DNA from: Prevotella sp. tc2-28
GTDB taxonomy: Bacteria; Bacteroidota; Bacteroidia; Bacteroidales; Bacteroidaceae
Direction of reading: 5' to 3'
Assembly (NCBI RefSeq): GCF_900107705.1
Contig: NZ_FNRE01000002.1
Span: forward strand, 186,001 to 250,000
DNA length: 64,000 nucleotides
Shown here: positions 22,960 through 32,915 of the stretch, one piece after another
Numbering within the stretch: the stretch's first letter is position 1
How the letters are laid out: each line of letters begins with the position of its first letter
Translations under genes and position numbers: made by a program
The notes under the pieces: generated by a model
What the model was told of the DNA's origin: nothing
The model's database searches: none
What the model saw: the letters and a program-made list of their open reading frames with translations, nothing else

Positions 22960-23715
22960 TTACTCCTCCTCCTTTACTTTTCTTACTTTCAACATCTTCT
23001 CAAGTTCAGCATCACTAATGGAATCCTTACCCAGGCAGCTCTTGATAAGCATCATCTTGAGTTCACCCTCGTCAATGTCAAGATCGTACTCACCGGTCCA
23101 AATGCCGAAAGTGCGCTTGATCATTTCATCGACGCCGTTAGAGGTCAGCGTGGCACCCGTCACACAGTCTACCTGTGTCTCAGGATCATCCACCTTCTTC
23201 ACGACAGAGAGCACCACACGGTCCTTCCCGTTGTCATTAGTTGCGATGATGCGCTTGCCGATGAATTTCTCCTGCCATTCCTGCGAGTCCTTGATCTCGG
23301 CACCAAGACCGGCTGTCTCAGACTCGTGGTTGAAATAGGCACCATATACCTTCAAGTCCATCGTCTCGGGATCGAAGTGAGTGGACATATAACCACTGAT
23401 GCCACCCCAGAGTCCCATACCCTTCATTTCGAAGATCATGATAGGCTCTTCGTTGATTTCTGCCATCAGGATTTTCTGACCAGCAAACTCCATCGTGTCA
23501 TTGACAAGCTCGGCATATTTTGCCTCAGCCTCCGCTCCATCCAGGTCGCGGATGTTGAGCGAATAGAGAATCTGCTTCTTCACGTCGAGTGCCACGTTAG
23601 CATCCTGCATGGGCTTCAGTGCTTGATAGACAAAAGCCAACAGGAAGGCCACGATGACCACGAGCACAGCACTATATATTATAATGTATGCGTTACTGTT
23701 AGTATTCAGTTTCAT
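22960..23715 (-). CDS. nqrC: Na+-NQR subunit C (covalent FMN)
   Basis: A 251-residue subunit with one N-terminal helix (residues 9-30) and a periplasmic flavin domain. The flavinylation motif CVTGATLTSNG is present; FMN is expected on Thr189. A separate flavin transferase (ApbE) is required for this attachment and is not in the window. Its ATG overlaps the nqrB stop by 4 bases. Confidence 0.96.
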   Translation of the reverse strand: MKLNTNSNAYIIIYSAVLVVIVAFLLAFVYQALKPMQDANVALDVKKQILYSLNIRDLDGAEAEAKYAELVNDTMEFAGQKILMAEINEEPIMIFEMKGMGLWGGISGYMSTHFDPETMDLKVYGAYFNHESETAGLGAEIKDSQEWQEKFIGKRIIATNDNGKDRVVLSVVKKVDDPETQVDCVTGATLTSNGVDEMIKRTFGIWTGEYDLDIDEGELKMMLIKSCLGKDSISDAELEKMLKVRKVKEEE

Positions 23716-24869
23716 TTGGTACCTCCTCTCTTTAAACGTTTCGAGATATTGCGCTCAACGATGAAATGGTCTATCGTGGGAGCAAACATATTACCAAAGA
23801 AGATGGCCAGCATCATACCCTCAGGATAGCCGGCATTCATTACACGGATGATGATAGCCATCGCACCAATGAGGAATCCATAGATATACTGACCTGTGGT
23901 TGTGCGGCAAGAGGTGACGGGGTCGGTAGCCATGAACACGGCACCGAATGCGAAGCCACCCAGAATGAAGTGATGCCACCATACCATAGACTGACCAGTT
24001 TGTTCGAAGATGAAGGCCAGTACGGCACCGCCCACGAAGACACTCAGCATGGTGCGCCAAGAGGCAATGCCCATCCACAACAAGAGACAGGCACCGATGG
24101 CAATGGCGATGACGGAGGTCTCACCGATAGAGCCAGGGATAAAGCCACAAATCATATCGCAGATAGATGCGTTAGGATTAACACCCTGAGCTATCTGTCC
24201 GAGCGGTGTGGCTGCAGTGTATCCGTCAGGCAGTGTGTTGCCCAGTCCGAAGATGCTGTCCTGAGCTACCCAGACGGTGTCGCCCGTCATCTTGGAGGGA
24301 TAAGCGAAGAACAGAAACATACGTGCGGCAATGGCAGGATTGAAGATGTTCATGCCGGTACCTCCGAAAATCTCCTTACAGAAGATGACCGAGAAGGCAC
24401 AAGCCAATGCCAGCATCCATAGCGGACAACCAATAGGGATAATCAATGGGATGATGATACCGCTGACGAGGTAACCCTCCTGGATCTCCTCATGCTTCCA
24501 CTGTGCCCAGGCAAACTCGATGCCCAGACCTACAATGTAGCTCACAAGAATCTTGGGCAGCACAGCAAGAAAACCATAGGCAAAAACCTCGAAGAACGAA
24601 GTGGTAGCCAAGGTGCCGGCAGCCAGGTAGTTCTGATAGCCGATATTATACATACCGAACAGCATGGCGGGCATCAGGGCGATAACCACCATACTCATAA
24701 TACGCTTCGAGTCGATGGCATCGTGAATATTCACGCTACCGGCCTTCGCCGTGTCGTTGGGCACGTAGAGGAAGGTCTCAAAGCCGTCGAACACCGACTG
24801 GAAGGCATGCAACTTGCCACCCTCCTCAAAGTTCGGCTTAATCTTATTGAGATAATTTCGTAAATTCAT
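23712..24869 (-). CDS. nqrB: Na+-NQR subunit B (covalent FMN, Na+ path)
   Basis: A 385-residue membrane subunit with about ten helices. The second covalent FMN site is expected in DGYTAATPLG (likely Thr221); the common form is SGAT, here TAAT. Other landmarks are FGGTGMNIFNPA and HHFILGGFAFGAVFMATDP. It contains the ubiquinone/menaquinone and Na+ sites. It lies 23 bases after nqrA. Confidence 0.96.
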   Translation of the reverse strand: MNLRNYLNKIKPNFEEGGKLHAFQSVFDGFETFLYVPNDTAKAGSVNIHDAIDSKRIMSMVVIALMPAMLFGMYNIGYQNYLAAGTLATTSFFEVFAYGFLAVLPKILVSYIVGLGIEFAWAQWKHEEIQEGYLVSGIIIPLIIPIGCPLWMLALACAFSVIFCKEIFGGTGMNIFNPAIAARMFLFFAYPSKMTGDTVWVAQDSIFGLGNTLPDGYTAATPLGQIAQGVNPNASICDMICGFIPGSIGETSVIAIAIGACLLLWMGIASWRTMLSVFVGGAVLAFIFEQTGQSMVWWHHFILGGFAFGAVFMATDPVTSCRTTTGQYIYGFLIGAMAIIIRVMNAGYPEGMMLAIFFGNMFAPTIDHFIVERNISKRLKRGGTK

Positions 24870-24892
24870 AATTCTTATTTCCTAATTCATCA

Positions 24893-26272
24893 TTAAGCAT
24901 TCTCCTTACGGAGGATGTTGAGACCTTCACGGACAATACGTTGCAATTCCAACTTGGAACTATCGACAAACTCAGCCAGGGCGAAGTCCTCAGGAGAAAC
25001 CTCATAGATACCCAACGCCTCCTGACGGTCAATGTCGCCGGAGATGATAGCCTTGATGAGGTATTCTCCGTAAATATCCATAGGCAGCACCTTGTCGTAC
25101 TCACCACTCATGATCATATGGCGTTCGCCACCCTTGATGCGGGCATCCAGCGCATAATTCTTCTTGCTGCCGAATCCGAGGTTTTGCAACCAAGAGAAAT
25201 AACTGCGGCTCACAGAGAACTGCTTGAAACGGGGAAGAATCCAACCAAAGAGCTCGTTGGCATCGTCGCCTTCAGGGATAACGGTAATCTCACTGGTATG
25301 AGCACCGAGGTATCCTTCCTTCGTCGTTGGACGTCCCGTCAGCACGTTACCGTTGATGATACGCACATGATGCGAGGCATTGTAGCTGTTGCTCAGCAAC
25401 GTGGACAGTTCTTCACCAACAAGCATGTCGACATATGCGGGAGACTTAATCTCACTACCGCAGAGGGCTACACGACGATGAAGGTCTACCTTGCCTGTGT
25501 TGAACAGGCGTCCAATGAACAATACCACCGTAGGATCACCAATGGTCCATACCACCTCGCCCTTGTTGACAGGAGACAGGTGGTTCACCTGTACGCCAAC
25601 ATTACCGGCAGGACATGGACCGTCGAAAATTGTCAACTGAGCATAGTTGTCAATGCCCATCTTGCGAATTTCAGACTGGAATTCCGGCTGGATGCCCAGG
25701 CCGACATACGTCTTGGCAATCTTAGACAGTGCCATAATACCCGTCACAAAGTCTACTTCCTGCTCCTTTACCTCGAACTGGAAATCACCGGCAAGGGGCT
25801 TATCGCGCAGAGCTGAGACAAAAATTGCCTTAGGCTGCACACTTGGATTGGTTGACACAGCATAAGGCAACTGATTGATATAACCGAAAATTCCGGCTTC
25901 CAGCAAGGCGTCGACCACCTGCTTGCCGTCCATCGCGATTACATCCCTCTTGCCAAAATCAACATGTTCCTGCTGAGCGTCGGCATCCACCTTCACGCAG
26001 AGAACTTTCCTTCGTTCACCACGAACCACCTCGCGGACTGTTCCACTAACGGGTGAGGCAAACTTCACTTCGGGATACATCTTGTTGACAAACAAAGCAT
26101 CCCCGGCCTTGACATGATCACCCTCCTTGACAACAACTTTTGGAGTGACTCCTTCGAAATCGTCAGGTACCAGCGCATACTGACCTTTCGATTTCAGTCG
26201 AATCAGTTTCTCTTCAGCTTTGCCTTTGAGGTTGATGTCCAAGCCTTTTCGTAACTTGATTACATTTACCAT
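24893..26272 (-). CDS. nqrA: Na+-NQR subunit A
   Basis: A 459-residue cytoplasmic subunit of Na+-NQR that sits on NqrB near the quinone site. It begins VNVIKLRKGLDINLKGKAEE, as usual in the family, followed by a barrel-sandwich (biotinyl-like) segment PKVVVKEGDHVKAGDALFV. ATG 26272 fits the family start better than the longer in-frame reading to 26314. First gene of the operon; a -7 element lies at 26312-26319. Confidence 0.95.
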   Translation of the reverse strand: MVNVIKLRKGLDINLKGKAEEKLIRLKSKGQYALVPDDFEGVTPKVVVKEGDHVKAGDALFVNKMYPEVKFASPVSGTVREVVRGERRKVLCVKVDADAQQEHVDFGKRDVIAMDGKQVVDALLEAGIFGYINQLPYAVSTNPSVQPKAIFVSALRDKPLAGDFQFEVKEQEVDFVTGIMALSKIAKTYVGLGIQPEFQSEIRKMGIDNYAQLTIFDGPCPAGNVGVQVNHLSPVNKGEVVWTIGDPTVVLFIGRLFNTGKVDLHRRVALCGSEIKSPAYVDMLVGEELSTLLSNSYNASHHVRIINGNVLTGRPTTKEGYLGAHTSEITVIPEGDDANELFGWILPRFKQFSVSRSYFSWLQNLGFGSKKNYALDARIKGGERHMIMSGEYDKVLPMDIYGEYLIKAIISGDIDRQEALGIYEVSPEDFALAEFVDSSKLELQRIVREGLNILRKENA

Positions 26273-26311
26273 TATAACAATGAATTTGAATAGTTTCTCA
26301 CAAGAATGCTG

Positions 26312-26319
26312 CAAAATTA
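26312..26319 (-). promoter_or_regulatory. -7 element of the nqr operon
   Basis: TAATTTTG on the minus strand, with TTTG at 26343-26346 (23-base spacing), 39 bases before the nqrA ATG. Confidence 0.5.
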
Positions 26320-26384
26320 ATCATTTTTAGCCATAAGAAAGACAAAAATCTGCCAAAATATGCCCTCGTCACAACTTTTTGATG

Positions 26385-26392
26385 TAATTTTG
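26385..26392 (+). promoter_or_regulatory. -7 element of the TamB-like gene
   Basis: TAATTTTG, 50 bases before the TTG start at 26443. No TTTG at -33 was seen. It is divergent from the nqr promoter. Confidence 0.4.
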
Positions 26393-26442
26393 TGCCAAAA
26401 TTGAAAATTAACAAAATAATTTGCTATCTCTAACTGCCAGTT

Positions 26443-29400
26443 TTGAAGATTCTGAAGCGCATATCTAACGTCATCGTATGGACCATCATCGGTCTATACA
26501 TCTTTTTCTTTATCCTGTCAAGTCTGCCACCGGTACAGGCATATATGGGTGAGCAGGCTGCCAAGATTCTGGCAAAGAAACTGGGTACCAACGTCACCAT
26601 TGGACGAGTTGACGTCAGACTGTTCGGACAACTGACGCTCAACGATGTCGATATCGAAGACCAACAAGGCGAGGATATGCTTTGGTGTGGACGGATTTCG
26701 GCACGTTTGGACTTGTTGCCGCTGATGGATGGAAAGATCAGCATCGCCAAAGCACAGCTGTTTAGTACCCACGCCCGCATCTACCAGGCTACCGAAAACG
26801 ACAAACTGAACTGCCAATTCTTGATTGACTCGCTGGCTTCGAAAGATACGACGAGCCATACCCCACTCGACTTGCGCATTCAATCACTCATTATCCGGCA
26901 TACCAGTGTGAGCTACGACTGTCTCAACGCCCCGAAAACTCCTGGGGTCCTCAACCCAAAGCACCTCTGGATGAAGAATATCAGTGCACACATCGTCTTG
27001 AAAGCGCTGACGGATGATTCGTTGAATATCAACGTAAAGCGACTGACGATGAATGAACAATCGGGACTTGAAATTAATCGTCTGGCATTTCATTACGAAG
27101 GGGGCAAGAATAGCAGTCTGCTCGAGAAATTCGTGCTGCGAATGCCTGGAACAAACCTGCAACTGGGCGACATCAAAGCCAATTACCGATTCCGCGGTGA
27201 CCACTTTGTGACACCGGCGCTGACCTATGAGGGAAGTATTCGGCCTTCAACGATTACGCTGGCAGACCTGGCTTGTTTGCTGCCTTCGCTAAAGACATTC
27301 CATAGTACCCTGTCATTGGAGGGAGCTTTCGATGGACAAGGCGAAACGCTGAATGTGCCTCACCTGACAGTCAGTTCCACAACGGGTGATATCGGACTGG
27401 ACATTAAAGGAACAATCAAAAACCTGCGACAAGAGGCACCTGCGTGGATGGCAGACATACAGCATCTGGACCTGTCGGGAAAGACCATCAACTTCATCTC
27501 GGAGAATCTGAAGGGTAAACGTGTCGAACTGCCTGACATCGTGAACCGACTGGGAAACATCCACCTGAAAGGCAAAACAACCGGACAAGGCATCCAACAT
27601 ATCATCACGCAAGACGTACTCACTACCGATGCCGGAGAGGTGAAAGTCAATATGACCTTAACCGACCAACATTATTTCAAGGGTGACATCAACACAAGCG
27701 GACTGAACCTGAAACGGCTGCTCGACAATCCGCAGTTCGGACAGATAGCCACCCAGATAGCGCTGAATGGTGAACTACCCAAGGATGGAAAATTCATCTT
27801 AAATGCCGATGGTGTGGTTAGCAATTTCCACTATAACGGCTATCTATACCAGAACATTCAGTTGAACGGACAATACAACAAAGAGGGCTTTCACGGAAAA
27901 GCATCCATCAACGACCCGAACATCGGACTGGACGTTGAAGGACACGCGGAACAAAAGGGCCGTACCAAAAACGTGCTGCTGACAGCCGTCTTAGACCATT
28001 TCTCACCTAAGCACGTCAATCTGACGGATAAATGGGACGATGCAGTCTTCTCTGGTAATCTGAGTGCAGAGTTTGTTGCCAGCAATCTTAATGATGCTGT
28101 GGGTTGCATTGACCTTCATGGCTTTACGATGTCGTCGCCGACTAGTTATTACAAGCTGGACTCACTTCACATCGAATCAAGTTATACCGAGGAGACACAC
28201 CACATAACCTTGAATAGTGACTTTGGTCATGTTGAGATAACGGGCGACTTCGATTATGAAACGCTGCCACAAAGCTTTACCAACATGATTGCGGCGAAAC
28301 TGCCCACCCTGCCAGGTATTCCAAAAGTTAACCCTCGTACAAATAATAATTTTGTCATCTCTGCTGAAATCCAAAAGTCCGACTGGATAGAAAAGTTGCT
28401 ACAACTGCCCGTCCAACTGCAAGAGCCGATGAAACTAGAAGGTATGGTTAACGACCAACTGCACAGCATCGCACTGGAATGCGAGGTACCACATATTATT
28501 TATAAAGAGAGTGCATATTCCAATGGCTTCGTCAACATCACGTCACCTGGCGACTCGCTGAAATACGAACTGAGTATCACAAAACAGATGGACAACGGAA
28601 AACATTTCGACCTGTCTGCAAAAGGAAATGCTATCAACAACAACCTGTTCACGGCGTTTATGTGGGACAACCACGATGAAGACCCGATGAGCGGACAACT
28701 GAACGCTACTGTCAGCTTCGGTTCTACGCTGGACAACAAACAAATGGCTTACATCAGTATCGAACCCTCGCAAGCCAACGTACACCACCAGCAGTGGACT
28801 ATCGAACCGTCATTTATCAGTTATTCCAAAAACCATATTGATATCAATAATTTCTCCATCCGTAATGACAAGCAATTTCTGACACTCAACGGTGTCGTCT
28901 CTGAAAATTCGGAAGACGCGCTGACCGTACAAATGCGAGACATCGACATTAGCTACGTCCTCGAACTGGTGAATTTCGACGCTGTCGACTTCAACGGACT
29001 TGCTACGGGTGGCGGTAACGTGAGAGGCATCTTCGGGTCACTTGAAGCAGATGGAAAACTGACCGTTCATGACTTCAAATTCGAGCACGGACGAATGGGC
29101 ACACTGGAGGCCAATGTTAACTGGAATAAAGAGCAAAAGCAAATTGACATACAAGCTGTTGCAAACGATGGAGATGACGCAATAACTCGCATTAACGGCC
29201 ATGTGTCACCCGATCGGAACTTCATCGATTTGGGCATTCGTGCGGAGGGTACCCATCTGGATTTCGCCCAGTCGTTCACCAGCAGTTTTCTGAGCAGCGT
29301 CGAAGGACACGGCTACGGAGAAGTCAGACTGGCAGGCCCGCTGGATGCCATTAATCTGACTGGACAGCTTACGTTGAACGGACAAGTACATGTCACCACG

Positions 29401-30858
29401 CTGGGAACTGACTATGAACTGCGAAATGACACCGTCCGCATGATTCCTAACGAGATAGAATTTGCAAATTGCCGCATCTACGATATCAATAACCACGAAG
29501 CCATTCTCACGGGTGGCATCCACCATAAGGAACTGACGCACATGACCTACGATATCTTCGTCAAAGCTCAGAACCTGCTGGCCTATGACTTCAAAGATTT
29601 TGGGGAGGAAGCATTCTATGGCACAGTATATGCCAATGGCGACGTCGCCATCCACGGACAAGACGGTAGTGTGCTGATTGAGGCTGATGTTACCCCACTG
29701 CAAAATTCAGTATTCGTCTATAATGCCGCTTCAACGGATGTTATCAATAATCAGGAGTTTATCCAATGGAACACACATGGCGAGGAGAACGGCTCTACAT
29801 CGTCGAATACCCAACAAGAAGACAATTTCCGCTCAGACCTTAATATGCGGTTGAAGGTGAACGCGACGCCACAGGCTGCCATCCGTCTGCTGATGGATCC
29901 GCGCACAAACGACTACATCACGCTACGAGGCAATGGCGAATTACAGACGACCTATTATAATAAAGGTGGTTTCAACATGTTTGGCACCTACACCATCACC
30001 GAAGGCACCTATGGACTGACTATCCAGAACATCATCAAGAAAAACTTCGTCTTCCGCGAGGGCGGAACAATTGTCTTTGGTGGTGATCCCTATGATGCCC
30101 AGCTGAACATGCAGGCTCAGCATACGGTTAATGGCGTCAGCTTGTCTGACCTTAACGTAGGACGTTCATTTGCCAATACCGTACGCGTCAACTGTCTGAT
30201 GAACATTACCGGTCAGCCCCGTGCACCAATCATCGGTTTTGACCTTGAGATGCCCAACGTCAATACTGACGAGCAGCAAATGGTACGCTCCATCATCAAC
30301 GGACAAGAGGAAATGAATCAGCAAGTCATCTACCTGCTGGCTGTAGGAAGATTCTATCCGCAAGGAGCCAACAATGCCACTCAAAATGCAGAAGGACCCA
30401 GCAAGACATCACTCGCCATGCAAAGTCTTCTGTCGGGTACACTCAGTGGACAAATCAACAGTGTGCTTGGACAGGTCATCAAGAGCAACAAATGGAATTT
30501 CGGAGCCAACATATCAACCGGTGACGAAGGGTGGAACAATGCTGAATATGAAGGACTTATCAGTGGACGATTGCTCAACAACCGCCTCCTCATCAACGGA
30601 CAATTTGGCTATCGCGACAAAGCCACCACAGCCACCCACTCGTTCATTGGCGACTTCGACATTCGCTACCTGCTGTTCCCCAATGGTAACCTGGCACTTA
30701 AAGTATACAATCAAAGCAATGACCGATACTTTACTCGTAGTTCACTGAACACCCAGGGCATTGGCATCATCATGAAGAAAGACTTTGATGGCATTCGAGA
30801 CCTCTTCGGAATCAAGAAGAAACTCAAGAAAGTGTCGGAAGATGTTAAAAAACCGTAA
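26443..30858 (+). CDS. tamB: TamB-like outer-membrane assembly/lipid transport protein
   Basis: A 1,471-residue envelope protein. One N-terminal membrane helix (about residues 8-28) is followed by over a thousand residues of beta-strand repeats of the AsmA/TamB type, forming a long hydrophobic groove across the periplasm. The C-terminal DUF490 domain (about 1,150-1,460) includes GNGELQTTYYNKGGFNMFG, TYTITEGTYGLTIQNI and the closing barrel-like part. Members assist outer-membrane protein insertion or phospholipid movement, often with TamA; no tamA lies next to it. The start appears to be TTG at 26443, because a stop lies 12 bases upstream and no earlier ATG exists. Confidence 0.9.
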   Translation: MKILKRISNVIVWTIIGLYIFFFILSSLPPVQAYMGEQAAKILAKKLGTNVTIGRVDVRLFGQLTLNDVDIEDQQGEDMLWCGRISARLDLLPLMDGKISIAKAQLFSTHARIYQATENDKLNCQFLIDSLASKDTTSHTPLDLRIQSLIIRHTSVSYDCLNAPKTPGVLNPKHLWMKNISAHIVLKALTDDSLNINVKRLTMNEQSGLEINRLAFHYEGGKNSSLLEKFVLRMPGTNLQLGDIKANYRFRGDHFVTPALTYEGSIRPSTITLADLACLLPSLKTFHSTLSLEGAFDGQGETLNVPHLTVSSTTGDIGLDIKGTIKNLRQEAPAWMADIQHLDLSGKTINFISENLKGKRVELPDIVNRLGNIHLKGKTTGQGIQHIITQDVLTTDAGEVKVNMTLTDQHYFKGDINTSGLNLKRLLDNPQFGQIATQIALNGELPKDGKFILNADGVVSNFHYNGYLYQNIQLNGQYNKEGFHGKASINDPNIGLDVEGHAEQKGRTKNVLLTAVLDHFSPKHVNLTDKWDDAVFSGNLSAEFVASNLNDAVGCIDLHGFTMSSPTSYYKLDSLHIESSYTEETHHITLNSDFGHVEITGDFDYETLPQSFTNMIAAKLPTLPGIPKVNPRTNNNFVISAEIQKSDWIEKLLQLPVQLQEPMKLEGMVNDQLHSIALECEVPHIIYKESAYSNGFVNITSPGDSLKYELSITKQMDNGKHFDLSAKGNAINNNLFTAFMWDNHDEDPMSGQLNATVSFGSTLDNKQMAYISIEPSQANVHHQQWTIEPSFISYSKNHIDINNFSIRNDKQFLTLNGVVSENSEDALTVQMRDIDISYVLELVNFDAVDFNGLATGGGNVRGIFGSLEADGKLTVHDFKFEHGRMGTLEANVNWNKEQKQIDIQAVANDGDDAITRINGHVSPDRNFIDLGIRAEGTHLDFAQSFTSSFLSSVEGHGYGEVRLAGPLDAINLTGQLTLNGQVHVTTLGTDYELRNDTVRMIPNEIEFANCRIYDINNHEAILTGGIHHKELTHMTYDIFVKAQNLLAYDFKDFGEEAFYGTVYANGDVAIHGQDGSVLIEADVTPLQNSVFVYNAASTDVINNQEFIQWNTHGEENGSTSSNTQQEDNFRSDLNMRLKVNATPQAAIRLLMDPRTNDYITLRGNGELQTTYYNKGGFNMFGTYTITEGTYGLTIQNIIKKNFVFREGGTIVFGGDPYDAQLNMQAQHTVNGVSLSDLNVGRSFANTVRVNCLMNITGQPRAPIIGFDLEMPNVNTDEQQMVRSIINGQEEMNQQVIYLLAVGRFYPQGANNATQNAEGPSKTSLAMQSLLSGTLSGQINSVLGQVIKSNKWNFGANISTGDEGWNNAEYEGLISGRLLNNRLLINGQFGYRDKATTATHSFIGDFDIRYLLFPNGNLALKVYNQSNDRYFTRSSLNTQGIGIIMKKDFDGIRDLFGIKKKLKKVSEDVKKP

Positions 30859-30907
30859 ATCTTTCTCCTCATCCACTAGATAAAGCTTTCTTCTCCCCCC
30901 TTTTTCG

Positions 30908-30915
30908 TACCTTTG
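30908..30915 (+). promoter_or_regulatory. -7 element of rpsA
   Basis: TACCTTTG, an exact consensus match, about 145 bases before rpsA. Confidence 0.6.
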
Positions 30916-30920
30916 CAGCC

Positions 30921-31060
30921 GTTTTATCCCCTAAAAGGGGAAATAGGGGCCGGAACAGGCGCTGACTCCTATTCATTATTAACCTTTTAAAGATGGTCTG
31001 GTAAACGTCTGTCCAGATCCAGCCCTGACAAACAAAACGAGGGGCAAAAAATTATTTATT
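30921..31060 (+). other. Structured leader of rpsA
   Basis: The roughly 140-base leader contains a CCCC/GGGG hairpin (CCCCTAAAAGGGG near 30930-30942) and a TCTGG...CCAGA stem (near 30998-31018), followed by an A-rich stretch before the ATG. S1 is autoregulated through its leader in other bacteria; such control here is inference. No named RNA family was identified. Confidence 0.4.
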
Positions 31061-32839
31061 ATGTCAGAATTAACAAAAAACGTCCAGCCGTTACAGGACT
31101 TCAACTGGGATGAGTTCGAGAATGGCACCGTGGCCAACGTCAGCAAGGAAGAGCTTGACAAAGCGTATGATGAGACGCTGAACAAAGTAAGCGAGCATCA
31201 GGTTGTTGATGGAACCGTCATCAGCGTCGACAAGAAGGAAGTCGTTGTTAACATCGGCTACAAGAGCGATGGTATCATCCCCGCTTCTGAGTTCCGTTAC
31301 AATCCCGACCTGAAGGCAGGTGACGTTGTAGAGGTTTACGTAGAGAATGCCGAGGACAAGAAGGGTCAGCTGGTGCTCTCGCACAAGAAGGCCCGCATGT
31401 CAAAGAGCTGGGAGCGTGTGAACGCAGCTCTCGAGGCTCAGGAGGTTATTCAGGGCTACATCAAGTGCCGCACGAAGGGTGGTATGATTGTAGACGTATT
31501 TGGTATCGAGGCCTTCTTGCCCGGTTCTCAAATCGACGTACACCCCATACGCGACTACGACCAGTTCGTTGGCAAGACCATGGAGTTCAAGGTTGTTAAG
31601 ATCAACCAGGAGTTCCGCAATGTTGTTGTTTCTCACAAAGCACTTATTGAGGCAGAACTCGAGGCTCAGAAGAAGGAGATTATCGGCAAACTTGAGAAGG
31701 GTCAGATTCTCGAAGGTATCGTTAAGAACATCACTTCTTACGGTGTATTCGTTGACCTGGGCGGTGTTGACGGACTCATCCACATCACCGACCTGTCTTG
31801 GGGCCGCGTAGACGATCCACACAAGGTTGTCGAACTCGACCAGAAGATCAATGTCGTTATCCTCGACTTCGACGACGAGAAGAAGCGCATTGCCCTCGGT
31901 CTGAAGCAGCTCACTCCTCATCCTTGGGATGCTTTGGATGCTAACCTCAAGGTGGGCGACCACGTTAAGGGTAAGGTAGTCGTTATTGCAGACTACGGTG
32001 CATTCGTTGAGATCCAGCCTGGTGTTGAGGGTCTTATCCACGTATCAGAGATGTCTTGGAGCCAGCACCTCCGTTCAGCTCAGGAGTTCCTGAAGGTTGG
32101 CGAGGAAATCGAGGCAGTCATCCTGACTCTCGACCGCGACGAGCGTAAGATGTCTCTTGGTATCAAGCAGCTCAAGGAAGATCCCTGGGAGACTATCGAG
32201 GTTAAATATCCTGTTGGTTCTAAGCACACCGCTAAGGTTCGCAACTTCACCAACTTCGGTGTATTTGTTGAGCTCGAGGAAGGTGTTGACGGTCTGATTC
32301 ACATCAGCGACCTCTCTTGGACCAAGAAGGTTAAGCATCCTTCAGAGTTTACTCAAGTTGGTGCCCAGATTGACGTTGTCGTTCTTGACATCGACAAGGA
32401 GAACCGCCGTCTTTCTCTCGGTCACAAGCAGCTCGAGGAGAATCCTTGGGATGTCTTCGAGGAGAAGTACACCGTTGGTTCTATCCACGAGGGTAAGATT
32501 ACCGAACTGCTCGAGAAGGGTGCTGTCGTAGCACTCGACGAGAACGTAGAAGGCTTCGCTACTCCTAAGCACCTGCAGAAGGAGGATGGCACACAGGCCG
32601 TTCAGGGTGAGACGCTGCCCTTCAAGGTTATCGAGTTCAACAAGGACTCTAAGCGCATCATCCTGTCTCACAGCCGCACCTTCGAGGATCCTCAGCGTGA
32701 GGAGAAGAAGGCTGCAGCCAAGAAGGCTCGTGCTCCGAAGAACGACACTCCGAAGATTGAGAACGTTGCTGCCAGCACAACGCTGGGCGACATCGACGTA
32801 CTCGCTGAGCTGAAGGCAAAGATGGAGAAGGGTGAGTAA
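31061..32839 (+). CDS. rpsA: 30S ribosomal protein S1
   Basis: A 592-residue ribosomal protein S1. Six S1/OB-fold RNA-binding repeats are visible; repeats 3-5 are the most alike, each with a GLIHITDLSW-type core (GVDGLIHITDLSW, GVEGLIHVSEMSW, GVDGLIHISDLSW) and closing LGxKQLxxxPW. The first two repeats serve ribosome docking, the rest bind mRNA. The C-terminus is a lysine/alanine-rich tail (KKAAAKKARAPKN) ending LAELKAKMEKGE, common in Bacteroidales. It is monocistronic, with a strong terminator and structured leader. Confidence 0.97.
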   Translation: MSELTKNVQPLQDFNWDEFENGTVANVSKEELDKAYDETLNKVSEHQVVDGTVISVDKKEVVVNIGYKSDGIIPASEFRYNPDLKAGDVVEVYVENAEDKKGQLVLSHKKARMSKSWERVNAALEAQEVIQGYIKCRTKGGMIVDVFGIEAFLPGSQIDVHPIRDYDQFVGKTMEFKVVKINQEFRNVVVSHKALIEAELEAQKKEIIGKLEKGQILEGIVKNITSYGVFVDLGGVDGLIHITDLSWGRVDDPHKVVELDQKINVVILDFDDEKKRIALGLKQLTPHPWDALDANLKVGDHVKGKVVVIADYGAFVEIQPGVEGLIHVSEMSWSQHLRSAQEFLKVGEEIEAVILTLDRDERKMSLGIKQLKEDPWETIEVKYPVGSKHTAKVRNFTNFGVFVELEEGVDGLIHISDLSWTKKVKHPSEFTQVGAQIDVVVLDIDKENRRLSLGHKQLEENPWDVFEEKYTVGSIHEGKITELLEKGAVVALDENVEGFATPKHLQKEDGTQAVQGETLPFKVIEFNKDSKRIILSHSRTFEDPQREEKKAAAKKARAPKNDTPKIENVAASTTLGDIDVLAELKAKMEKGE

Positions 32840-32862
32840 TCTTCCCCACTCCCTTTAACAAT

Positions 32863-32905
32863 AAAAAAGGCTGTTCTCAATGACGAGAGCAGCCTTTTTT
32901 TTTTT
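32863..32905. terminator. Bidirectional terminator after rpsA
   Basis: A 16-bp stem (AAAAAAGGCTGTTCTC with GAGAGCAGCCTTTTTT, one G-U pair) with flanking A and T tracts. It serves rpsA and the convergent lipoprotein gene. Confidence 0.9.
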
Positions 32906-32915
32906 ATCAGGACGA

